This document shows positions 1 to 5,833 of a DNA stretch of 13,754 nt, piece after piece. The position numbers and the translations under genes are program-made. Where the stretch lies: contig JAADDG010000227.1 in assembly GCA_013154075.1 (NCBI GenBank), forward strand, positions 1-13,754, given 5' to 3'. Numbering within the stretch: position 1 is the stretch's first letter; each line of letters begins with the position of its first letter. Below the pieces are notes generated by a model that made no database searches, was not told the origin of the DNA, and saw only the letters and a program-made list of their open reading frames with translations. Source of the stretch: Campylobacterota bacterium (GTDB taxonomy: Bacteria > Campylobacterota > Campylobacteria > Campylobacterales > JAADDG01).

Positions 1-1093
1 CAAGCTCCACTCCCTCCGTTGCCAAAAGGGCTTGATACTGTTTTAAAAGAGAGTTTTTAGGTTGAGTGAGTATTTTATAAAGCGTCTCTTCGGATAGAGA
101 GTCAAGCTCCACTCTTAGAGGAAATCTTCCTTGAAGCTCCGGAATAAGATCGCTTGGTTTGCTAAAATGAAAGGCGCCCGCGGCGATAAAGAGAATATGA
201 TCGGTTTTAACTACTCCGTATTTCGTATTGACGTCGGAACCTTCCACTATCGGCAAAAGATCTCTTTGTACTCCCTCTTTGCTCGGATCCTGTCTTGAGC
301 TGTTTTTGGAGCTTACCGCTATTTTATCTATCTCGTCTATGAAAATGATTCCTCCGTTTTGCACTCTCTCTAAAGCTTCGGCTTTTATGGCTTCAAAATC
401 CATAAGTTTCTCCGCCGCATCAAGTTTCAATATCTCTTTGGCCTCTTTTACGGTGACCTCTTTTTTGATTTTTTCGCCTCTGATACCCAAAATCTTTATA
501 AAAGACTCTTGAGCTTTAGCCAGTTCCGGAGGAAGAGTGGTATCGCTTATTTCGGCCGAATTTTTGGGAATCTCTATCTCTATTTTCAAATCATCGAGCT
601 CTCCGGCTTCAAGCCTCTTTTTCATTCTCTCAAAACTCTTTTTATAGCTTTCTTGTTTCTCTTCGCTTGCGCCTTTTGGAAGAGGGGGCAGAAGCTTTTC
701 TATAATCTGTTTTTCTACATACTCTTTGATGGCCTTTGCGTTTTTCTCTCTATGTTCCGCTTTTACGAGATTAATGGAAGCGTTTACGAGATCTCTTATC
801 ATAGATTCTACGTCTCTTCCTACAAATCCCACTTCGGTATATTTGCTCGCTTCCACTTTCGTAAAGGGAAGATTCATAATCTTTGCCAACCTTCTTGCAA
901 TCTCCGTTTTTCCCACACCCGTAGATCCTATCATAAGGATGTTTTTGGGCATGATCTCATCTTGCATGGAAGGATCGAGTTTCATTCTTCTGTATCTGTT
1001 TCTAAGAGCTATGGCTATGGCTTTTTTGGCTTCGTATTGGCCTATTATGTATTGATCCAAATAGGCTACTATCTCTTTTGGTTTTAGATCCAT
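1..1093 (-). CDS. hslU: HslU, ATPase subunit of the HslUV protease (partial, C-terminus off the left edge)
   Basis: HslU is the AAA+ ring that unfolds cytoplasmic substrates and threads them into the HslV peptidase. The visible 364 residues start at the ATG at 1093 with MDLKPKEIVAYLDQYIIGQ, the typical HslU N-terminus. The Walker A motif GSTGVGKT is at residues 56-63. A charged insertion of roughly residues 110-240 corresponds to the intermediate (I) domain. Walker B FIDEID has its acidic pair at D253 and E254. The SDLIPELQGRF segment, which carries the family's arginine finger, lies near residue 340. About 80 C-terminal residues are missing, judged from the usual length of about 440. The start lies one base after the hslV stop, so the two are probably translationally coupled. 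In Campylobacter jejuni, as I recall it, the next gene would be era, but it lies outside this window. Confidence 0.97.
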   Translation of the reverse strand, partial: MDLKPKEIVAYLDQYIIGQYEAKKAIAIALRNRYRRMKLDPSMQDEIMPKNILMIGSTGVGKTEIARRLAKIMNLPFTKVEASKYTEVGFVGRDVESMIRDLVNASINLVKAEHREKNAKAIKEYVEKQIIEKLLPPLPKGASEEKQESYKKSFERMKKRLEAGELDDLKIEIEIPKNSAEISDTTLPPELAKAQESFIKILGIRGEKIKKEVTVKEAKEILKLDAAEKLMDFEAIKAEALERVQNGGIIFIDEIDKIAVSSKNSSRQDPSKEGVQRDLLPIVEGSDVNTKYGVVKTDHILFIAAGAFHFSKPSDLIPELQGRFPLRVELDSLSEETLYKILTQPKNSLLKQYQALLATEGVEL

Positions 1094-1094
1094 T

Positions 1095-1631
1095 CTAATC
1101 CTCTATCTTATAGATTTTTATGTTGTCGTTTGTATAGATACAAAGATCCGCCGCGATTTTCAAAGATTCTCTAACAATCTCCTCTTCGCTTAAAGATGCG
1201 TGTTTATCCAAAGCTCTCGCGGCTGAGATGGCGAAGTTGCCTCCGCTGCCGATTGCCGCTATTTTGCCGTCTTCCGGCTCTACGACGTCTCCCGTACCGC
1301 TTAGGATGAAGATATGCTCTCTATTTAGAACTATCATCATAGCTTCAAGTCTTCTTAGATATCTGTCTTTTCTCCACTCTTTTGAAAATTCTATTACCGA
1401 TTTTAAAAGATCGCCTCTCTTTTTTTCCAAAATGGTTTCGAACATATCGAATAGATTGAACGCATCGGCCGTGCTTCCGGCAAATCCCGCCAAAATTTTT
1501 CCGTTATAGAGCTTTCTTATTTTTGTCGCGTTGCTTTTTAAAACGGCGTTTCCGAAAGTTACTTGTCCGTCTCCGCCTATTACGGCGCAATTTTCTCCTT
1601 TGTATCCCAAAATGGTAGTGGCTTCGAACAT
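1095..1631 (-). CDS. hslV: HslV, threonine peptidase of the HslUV protease
   Basis: HslV is the proteasome-like peptidase of the HslUV complex, with an N-terminal threonine nucleophile. I place the start at the ATG at 1631, giving MFEATTILG and 178 residues; the TTG one codon upstream lies inside rplI and would add only one residue. The nucleophile should be Thr5 (first T of TTIL), so four residues, MFEA, precede it instead of a single Met. GGDGQVTFGN, NATKIRKLY (the family's conserved active-site Lys), GFAGSTADAF and IGSGGNFAISAARAL (conserved Ser) match the family. The ATG shares its A with the rplI TGA stop (TGATG), and the stop is one base before hslU, so the three genes form an operon. 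The MFEA leader resembles the Helicobacter pylori protein as I remember it. Confidence 0.97.
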   Translation of the reverse strand: MFEATTILGYKGENCAVIGGDGQVTFGNAVLKSNATKIRKLYNGKILAGFAGSTADAFNLFDMFETILEKKRGDLLKSVIEFSKEWRKDRYLRRLEAMMIVLNREHIFILSGTGDVVEPEDGKIAAIGSGGNFAISAARALDKHASLSEEEIVRESLKIAADLCIYTNDNIKIYKIED

Positions 1632-2077
1632 CAAATAGCCTCGACTATTAAATTGAGTTTTGCATGGATTCCGTGACCGAGTTTGATATCGATCTCGAAA
1701 TCTCCCGCCTGTTTGATAGGAGGATGAATATCTATATGTTTTTTGTCTATCTCTATTCCATGCTCTTTTTTCAAAGCTTCCGCCACCTCTTTGTTTGTGA
1801 TTGCACCAAACAGCGCTCCGTTGGCTCCGGCTTTGTGCTTGATCGTTAGAGTGATGCTCTCTATTTTCTCTTTTAGCTTTTTAAGCTTCTCTATCTCTTT
1901 TGCCTCTCTTTTGGCTTTCTCTTCCTGCTCTTTTTTAAACTGCTCTATAACTTCAGGGGTGGCGAGCTTTGCAAATCCTTTGGCTATTAGGAAATTTCTT
2001 CCGTATCCATCTTTGACCTCTTTGATCTCTCCGGCTTTTCCCAAATTTTTTACGTCTTTTATCAAAAGTACTCTCAT
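1631..2077 (-). CDS. rplI: Ribosomal protein L9
   Basis: L9 is a large-subunit protein with two globular domains joined by a long helix; it binds 23S rRNA near the L1 stalk. The product is 148 residues, the usual length. The N-domain MRVLLIKDVKNLGKAG with DGYGRNFLI is diagnostic. A lysine- and glutamate-rich helix follows (about residues 42-75), then the C-domain containing LFGAITNKEVAEAL. I chose the ATG at 2077: AAAGGA sits six bases upstream of it, whereas the TTG at 2083 directly abuts that Shine-Dalgarno sequence. The stop overlaps the hslV start by one base. A TATAAT just upstream (2106-2111) can act as its own promoter; read-through from the rhodanese gene 34 bp upstream is also possible. 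Confidence 0.97.
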   Translation of the reverse strand: MRVLLIKDVKNLGKAGEIKEVKDGYGRNFLIAKGFAKLATPEVIEQFKKEQEEKAKREAKEIEKLKKLKEKIESITLTIKHKAGANGALFGAITNKEVAEALKKEHGIEIDKKHIDIHPPIKQAGDFEIDIKLGHGIHAKLNLIVEAI

Positions 2078-2105
2078 TTTCAATCCTTTGTTTAATTTTT
2101 TGTTG

Positions 2106-2111
2106 ATTATA
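2106..2111 (-). promoter_or_regulatory. Probable -10 box for rplI-hslV-hslU
   Basis: On the minus strand this reads TATAAT in the context GATATAATCA, about 28 bases upstream of the rplI ATG and immediately after the rhodanese stop. Campylobacterota sigma-70 promoters often have a strong -10 and little or no -35, which fits here because I see no clear -35. The predicted transcript would start near 2099. Confidence 0.5.
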
Positions 2112-2501
2112 TCATAGTTTGTTAGGAATAGCCGCGTCTCTTACTATTTCCCCTCTATAACTTAAAATTCCTTGCGATAAGTGGGACATTTTATCAAATC
2201 CCATCTTTTTTAGGATACTTAGAACATGTCCGGTTCTGTTTCCGGTTCTGCAATAGAGAATTGTGGGAGTGTTTTTTAAAGCTTCGAGTTTGTCCATATG
2301 AAGATGAATTACGCTTGTAGGGAGCAAAAGATCGGTTCCTTTTATGCTGGCATCGGTATATTCGTAAACTTCTCTTATATCTACGAGTTTGAAATCTATA
2401 TCTCCGTTTTCTCTGGCCTTTAGTAATGTTTCAAGCGCTTGAGAAGATATTTCGCTATTATTTAGCATATTTTGTAAATCTTCTTTAGTGTAATTTGACA
2501 T
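2112..2501 (-). CDS. Rhodanese-like domain protein (single domain)
   Basis: This 129-residue cytoplasmic protein (no signal peptide) is one rhodanese domain. Such proteins carry sulfur as a persulfide on an active-site cysteine. The active-site loop is CRTGNRTGH at residues 84-92, with Cys84 as nucleophile. The upstream VDIREVYEY segment (Asp41, Arg43) is the conserved rhodanese CH2A-type motif. The first 30 residues form a helical lead-in with no recognised domain. The start is the ATG at 2501, with AAAGGA about nine bases upstream. It is not obviously linked to the ribosomal and protease genes downstream. The donor and acceptor cannot be read from sequence: thiosulfate sulfurtransferase, tRNA thiolation relay and sulfide oxidation relay are all open. 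The SQR-like gene elsewhere in the window makes a sulfur-handling lifestyle plausible, but the two genes are about 10 kb apart. Confidence 0.88.
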   Translation of the reverse strand: MSNYTKEDLQNMLNNSEISSQALETLLKARENGDIDFKLVDIREVYEYTDASIKGTDLLLPTSVIHLHMDKLEALKNTPTILYCRTGNRTGHVLSILKKMGFDKMSHLSQGILSYRGEIVRDAAIPNKL

Positions 2502-2531
2502 AGTCGGTAATCCTTTGAAAATTTTTTGCCG

Positions 2532-2576
2532 ATTTTATCAAAATTAGATTTAAATGTATATAACTTGGCGTTATAT
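2532..2576 (-). promoter_or_regulatory. Candidate promoter and operator-like palindrome for the rhodanese gene
   Basis: On the minus strand GATAAAAT (2532-2539) is a plausible -10, about 30 bases upstream of the rhodanese ATG. Just upstream of it, in the -35 region, lies a perfect inverted repeat of 7-bp arms, ATATAAC at 2558-2564 and GTTATAT at 2570-2576, with a 5-bp spacer. Its size and position suit a dimeric repressor or activator site, but AT-rich palindromes of this size also arise by chance. Confidence 0.3.
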
Positions 2577-2582
2577 GAAGAG

Positions 2583-2670
2583 TTATGAAAGGGCGAGATT
2601 GCGGCCGTTTTTTTGGAGGAGTTTCATAAAGGCCGTTTTTTTTTGGTTTCTTTATAAAAGCCGCAATCTC
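2583..2670. repeat. Nested inverted repeats with two T-tract direct repeats between divergent genes
   Basis: An 11-bp perfect inverted repeat, GAGATTGCGGC at 2595-2605 and GCCGCAATCTC at 2660-2670, encloses 54 bases. A second pair, TTATGAAA (2583-2590) and TTTCATAA (2622-2629), overlaps it. GGCCG followed by a run of T occurs twice (2603-2614 and 2631-2644), and each copy is followed by a GTTTC..ATAAA segment. The element lies in the 270-bp gap between divergently transcribed genes, an unusual place for a terminator. It may be a decayed repeat unit, a leader RNA of the lipoprotein-murJ transcript or a small RNA. The sequence alone does not decide between these. Confidence 0.6.
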
Positions 2671-2741
2671 TATGAGGAGATGGGTTGATATTATCGTCCA
2701 AAAAAGCGAATCGTTTAAATACCGATTTATAAAAATAGCGC

Positions 2742-2747
2742 TACAAT
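2742..2747 (+). promoter_or_regulatory. Probable -10 box for the lipoprotein-murJ operon
   Basis: TACAAT lies 24 bases upstream of the lipoprotein ATG at 2772, preceded by an AT-rich TTTATAAAAATAG stretch as is common upstream of Campylobacterota -10 boxes. No convincing -35 is present. The predicted start near 2754 would give a leader of about 18 bases. Confidence 0.4.
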
Positions 2748-2771
2748 TAAAAATCGATGAAAGGAGACGGT

Positions 2772-3383
2772 ATGAAAAGATATTTTAAAAACTTTTTAAT
2801 TTTTTCTGTTTTGGTGCTCTCTTTCGTATTGGTAGGATGTAAAGATACGAAGATAGATACGATCTCTCCAAATAAGGTTGCGGCCGAATTTTGGAAATAT
2901 TATATGGATAATAAACTCCAAAGGGCCAAAGAGCTTACGGTTTACAAAAATATAGACAAACCCGTGATTCCTAAAGGGATGAAAATAAAATCGTTTCAAA
3001 TAGGGGAGGGGTTTAAAAAGGACGGTTTGGCCGAAGTCAATACCACTTTGAAACTTATTAGAAAAGATAATCCTCAAGATGAGATAGATATCAATTTTAA
3101 AACCGTTTTGCTTTTGATAGGAAACAATTGGAGAGTCGATTTCGATAAAACTTCTCAAAATCTAATGAGTGAGGTTGCGAGACTCGGAGCCGAAGAGATC
3201 AGCGATACCATTATGAATCTCTTTTTAAACGGAGCTAAGAACGTAAAAGAGTTTGAGAAGATTTTTCAAAAAAGTTTTGAAGAGATAAACGAAAAGATGC
3301 AAAAAGCTTTAGAGCAGATGCAAAAAGAGCTTGAGAAGATGGAGAGAGAGGAGAACAACTCTTCGAAATCTCCCGTTATTTAG
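2772..3383 (+). CDS. Predicted outer-membrane lipoprotein with C-terminal coiled coil
   Basis: This 203-residue protein has a lipoprotein signal peptide: MKRYFKN, a hydrophobic core, then the lipobox LVGC with the lipidated Cys at residue 23. The residue after Cys is Lys, not Asp, so outer-membrane sorting is likely under the E. coli rule. Residues about 30-125 resemble the small alpha+beta fold seen in DUF4878/NTF2-like lipoproteins (an AAEFWKYYMDNKLQRAKELT helix, then strands ending in NNWRVDFDKT); this is recognition by eye, not a search. Residues about 150-195 are a Lys/Glu-rich amphipathic helix, probably a coiled coil. I use the ATG at 2772 because AAGGAG lies eight bases upstream; the ATG at 2757 precedes that site. 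murJ starts 8 bases after the stop, so they are co-transcribed. The function is unknown. Confidence 0.85.
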   Translation: MKRYFKNFLIFSVLVLSFVLVGCKDTKIDTISPNKVAAEFWKYYMDNKLQRAKELTVYKNIDKPVIPKGMKIKSFQIGEGFKKDGLAEVNTTLKLIRKDNPQDEIDINFKTVLLLIGNNWRVDFDKTSQNLMSEVARLGAEEISDTIMNLFLNGAKNVKEFEKIFQKSFEEINEKMQKALEQMQKELEKMEREENNSSKSPVI

Positions 3384-3391
3384 GAAAATAG

Positions 3392-4792
3392 ATGTTAAGG
3401 GCGGTTTTTACGAATAGTTTCGGAATTCTTTTTTCAAGAATTTTGGGGTTTGTCAGAGACCTTTTGACCGCCTCTATTTTGGGAGCCAATATCTATAGCG
3501 ATATATTCTTCGTAGCTTTCAAACTCCCAAATCTTTTTAGAAGAATTTTTGCGGAGGGAGCTTTTGTTCAAAGCTTTCTTCCCTCTTTTACCGCTTCAAA
3601 ACACAAAAGTCTTTTTAGTGCGGCGGTATTTTTAAGATTTATTCTATTTTTATTGTTTTTCTCTTTAATAGTTACGCTTTTTAGTCCGTTTTTTACCAAA
3701 CTGATAGCCGTAGGATTCGATGAAAAGAGCGTATCGTTGGCTTCTCCTTATGTGGCTTTGAATTTTTATTATCTGGATCTTATTTTTGCGGTTACGTTTT
3801 TTGCCTCTTTGCTTCAGTATAAAAACCATTTTGCCACCACCGCTTTTTCCACCGCTCTTTTAAATATCTCTTTGATCGCCGCTCTTTTAATTTCGAAAGG
3901 AGAGAGGCCTGAGATAATTGTATGGCATATGAGTTTTGGAGTGATAATAGGCGGTATTTTGCAGCTGATAGCTCATATAATAGCCGCTAAGAAGTTGGAA
4001 GTTTTAAAAATATTGATTTTGGGTTTTAAATATCTTAGAAAAAAATCTTACTTGGTAAAAGATGAGGTAAAGAGATTTTATAGATCTTTTTTCCCCGCCA
4101 TCTTAGGCAACTCCACCGCTCAAATTTCGGCCTTTTTGGATACTTGGCTTGCAAGTTTCTTGGCTGCCGGAAATATAAGCTATCTCTATTACGCAAATAG
4201 AGTTTTTCAACTCCCTTTAGCCCTTTTTGCAATCGCCACATCTACCGCTATTTTCCCTAAAGTGGCAAGATTTTTGAAAAAGGGAGATGAAGAAGAGGCG
4301 ATTTTTCTTTTGAAAAAGAGTTTTGTTTTTCTTTTGTTTCTTCTTAGCGCTTTTGTAGCGGGAGGGATAGTTTTATCAAACGAGGTTGTAACTCTGCTCT
4401 TTCAAAGAGGGGCTTTTGGAGAGAAGGATGCCGAAATTACGGCTTTTGTTTTGTCGATGTATCTAATAGGGCTTCTTCCTTACGGGCTCTCTAAGATATT
4501 TTCTCTTTGGCTTTACTCTTTGCACAGACAGAAAGAAGCCGCTAAAATAGCCTCTTACTCTCTGATAGTAAATATAATTTTGTCTCTTATTTTGATCTAT
4601 CCTTTGAAAGCCGCCGGTTTGGCTCTCGCAAGCTCGATAGCGGGATTTGTGCTTTTGTTTTATACTTTAAGAGAGTTTGGCTTCGATAAACTAAAAGGCT
4701 TTTTGGATCTAAAAATTTTGATTTACTTAAGTCTCTTTTTAGTTATCGAAATTTTCGCGCTTTTATTTGTAAAAGAGCTATTTAAAATCTAA
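3392..4792 (+). CDS. murJ: MurJ, lipid II flippase (MviN family)
   Basis: MurJ is the inner-membrane MOP-superfamily flippase that moves lipid II to the periplasmic face for peptidoglycan synthesis. The 466-residue protein is hydrophobic throughout, consistent with 12-14 transmembrane helices. Its N-terminus has the family signature NSFGILFSRILGFVRD (Arg16, Arg22), and the loop PNLFRRIFAEGAFVQSFLP near residue 50 is the most conserved MurJ stretch, supplying further cavity arginines. YYANRVFQLPLALFAIATSTAIFP near residue 270 is also typical. The ATG at 3392 is preceded by AGGA, which overlaps the stop of the lipoprotein gene, so translation is probably coupled. The 3' end overlaps the convergent outer-membrane protein gene by 11 bp. 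With MurG, FtsW and PbpB in the same window, most of the lipid II to septal peptidoglycan route is represented. Confidence 0.96.
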   Translation: MLRAVFTNSFGILFSRILGFVRDLLTASILGANIYSDIFFVAFKLPNLFRRIFAEGAFVQSFLPSFTASKHKSLFSAAVFLRFILFLLFFSLIVTLFSPFFTKLIAVGFDEKSVSLASPYVALNFYYLDLIFAVTFFASLLQYKNHFATTAFSTALLNISLIAALLISKGERPEIIVWHMSFGVIIGGILQLIAHIIAAKKLEVLKILILGFKYLRKKSYLVKDEVKRFYRSFFPAILGNSTAQISAFLDTWLASFLAAGNISYLYYANRVFQLPLALFAIATSTAIFPKVARFLKKGDEEEAIFLLKKSFVFLLFLLSAFVAGGIVLSNEVVTLLFQRGAFGEKDAEITAFVLSMYLIGLLPYGLSKIFSLWLYSLHRQKEAAKIASYSLIVNIILSLILIYPLKAAGLALASSIAGFVLLFYTLREFGFDKLKGFLDLKILIYLSLFLVIEIFALLFVKELFKI

Positions 4793-5540
4793 AATAGACT
4801 CCCGCATAAGGCCCTTTTATCTTAAGGTCACTTGAGATATCGTCTATATCGTCTATTTTCAATCTCTCGTATCTATATCCCATCTCCATACCGAATCCCA
4901 AAGCTACGTCGTAATTTAGATAGATTTTAGTATCGTAAAAACTGCTACCGCTATAGCTTATCGCATTTGCCGTAACTCCTAAGGATAGAGAGGTTGCCGG
5001 AACTTTCAATCTCGCATCCAAATAGATCATGGGAATCGTTATCGTAAAATCTTTCCTCTCGCTTTTCAAAGTATCTCTTTGATCCGGGCTGAAAGCCGAA
5101 ATTTCCGCAAATCCGTCCATATATCTTACGTTTAATCCCAAATCCAAATTAACCGCGGGATTATCCAAGAGTTCATAATATAAAATCGTATCTACCTGTG
5201 TTATTTCAAAGTCGCTCTTTTCGTATCCGTATGCTTCTATCTCCAAATCTCCGTATTTGATTCTTTTGGATACCGGTCCCTCTCCGTTGTTTTTTATTTT
5301 TGTGCCAGAGACTTTAATATTTGGAAAAAGAGGTAAAGGATGCTCGAAATATATCTCTCCGTAAGCTACGCTTTTTGTCTCGAAATGCAAATCGTTTTCC
5401 ACATCTATTTCGTTTCCTCCTTTTTGTATCCAGCCGCTCTCATCGTGACTCCATCCTCCTATCGCCACTCCTATGCCAGCTACATCCGCGTAAAGAATTG
5501 ATACGAAAGCCAAACTTATAGCTAAAATAGATTTTTTCAT
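4782..5540 (-). CDS. Outer-membrane beta-barrel protein (TIGR04219-like)
   Basis: This 252-residue exported protein has a signal peptide (MKKSILAISLAFVSILYA, cleavage probably after Ala18) and a C-terminus ending YAGVYFRF, whose terminal Phe and alternating aromatics form a BAM recognition signal. The mature part alternates hydrophobic and polar residues in strand-like segments with Gly/Tyr/Asp-rich turns, as expected for a barrel of perhaps 8-10 strands. The N-terminal VAGIGVAIGGW and the overall layout recall the TIGR04219 family of outer-membrane proteins, but I could not confirm this by search. The start is the ATG at 5540 (GGAG seven bases upstream); the longer reading to 5603 would add 21 residues ahead of a perfect signal peptide. 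Its 3' end overlaps murJ by 11 bp, tail to tail. The function is unknown. Confidence 0.85.
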   Translation of the reverse strand: MKKSILAISLAFVSILYADVAGIGVAIGGWSHDESGWIQKGGNEIDVENDLHFETKSVAYGEIYFEHPLPLFPNIKVSGTKIKNNGEGPVSKRIKYGDLEIEAYGYEKSDFEITQVDTILYYELLDNPAVNLDLGLNVRYMDGFAEISAFSPDQRDTLKSERKDFTITIPMIYLDARLKVPATSLSLGVTANAISYSGSSFYDTKIYLNYDVALGFGMEMGYRYERLKIDDIDDISSDLKIKGPYAGVYFRF

Positions 5541-5571
5541 GATAAATCTCCACAGTGAGTTAATAAAATTT

Positions 5572-5577
5572 ATTATA
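5572..5577 (-). promoter_or_regulatory. Probable -10 box for the outer-membrane protein gene
   Basis: The minus strand reads TATAAT (context CGATATAATAAA), with a predicted start near 5565 and a leader of about 25 bases. The left end of the palindromic element begins 37 bp upstream, so the element may have inserted close to this promoter. No clear -35 is seen. Confidence 0.5.
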
Positions 5578-5613
5578 TCGAAATTATGAAATCGATACGG
5601 CATTGATTTTATA

Positions 5614-5794
5614 TTATATAACTTATATTACGCAACTCTCATTCGCTGGTGCTTCGCACACTTCGTGACGAAAACGAAAATCTAAAAACCGCAAACGGCA
5701 GAGCCGCCCTTCGGGTTTGGTGCGGTTTTTTTACGATTTTCGTTTCCTTGCTCTCGCAATGCTTATTCGAGTTTGCGTAATATAAGTTATATAA
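5614..5794. mobile_element. Palindromic MITE-like element with 22-bp terminal inverted repeats
   Basis: The ends, 5614-5635 and 5773-5794, are perfect 22-bp inverted repeats (left end begins TTATATAACTTATATTACGC). Symmetry continues inward: AAACGAAAATC at 5672-5682 pairs with 5735-5745, and AAAAACCGCA at 5684-5693 pairs with 5721-5730. The left arm also holds two small TTC- or TGA-loop hairpins (5649-5659, 5662-5672), and the centre holds a C(TTCG)G tetraloop at 5709-5714. No reading frame of useful size exists, so the element would be non-autonomous. It fills almost the whole gap between murG and the outer-membrane protein gene. I see no clear flanking target duplication. MITE, REP/BIME-like repeat or simple long hairpin are the alternatives; a second genomic copy would decide. 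Confidence 0.65.
5684..5732. terminator. Bidirectional intrinsic terminator in the core of the palindromic element
   Basis: The stem AAAAACCGCA / TGCGGTTTTT encloses a second GC-rich stem capped by a TTCG tetraloop. On the plus strand it is followed by seven T (5726-5732); on the minus strand the stem ends in five T (complement of 5684-5688). In the minus direction it lies about 100 bases after the murG stop and would end the ftsW-murG transcript before the outer-membrane protein gene. Confidence 0.7.
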
Positions 5795-5833
5795 AATATT
5801 CTTGATATCTATTGAAGGGAAAGATTTAAAAGA

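Noticed and set aside
509..1087. Long plus-strand reading frames across 228-1087
   Set aside because: They lie antisense to hslU, whose protein matches the family along its whole visible length; their own translations are hydrophobic and low in structure, with no ribosome sites.
1743..2117. Plus-strand reading frame opposite rplI
   Set aside because: It is the mirror of the lysine- and glutamate-rich L9 helix, which reads as Ser/Phe-rich sequence on the other strand.
2757..2771. Lipoprotein start at the ATG at 2757
   Set aside because: The AAGGAG lies after this codon and is correctly spaced for the ATG at 2772.
4782..5603. Outer-membrane protein starting at 5603
   Set aside because: The extra 21 residues precede a complete signal peptide that starts at 5540 and has its own ribosome site; they also contain the probable -10.
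5614..5794. Insertion sequence with a transposase
   Set aside because: About 180 bp with no meaningful reading frame on either strand; at most a non-autonomous element.
5614..5794. CRISPR array or tandem repeat
   Set aside because: The repeats are inverted and nested, not regularly spaced direct copies.
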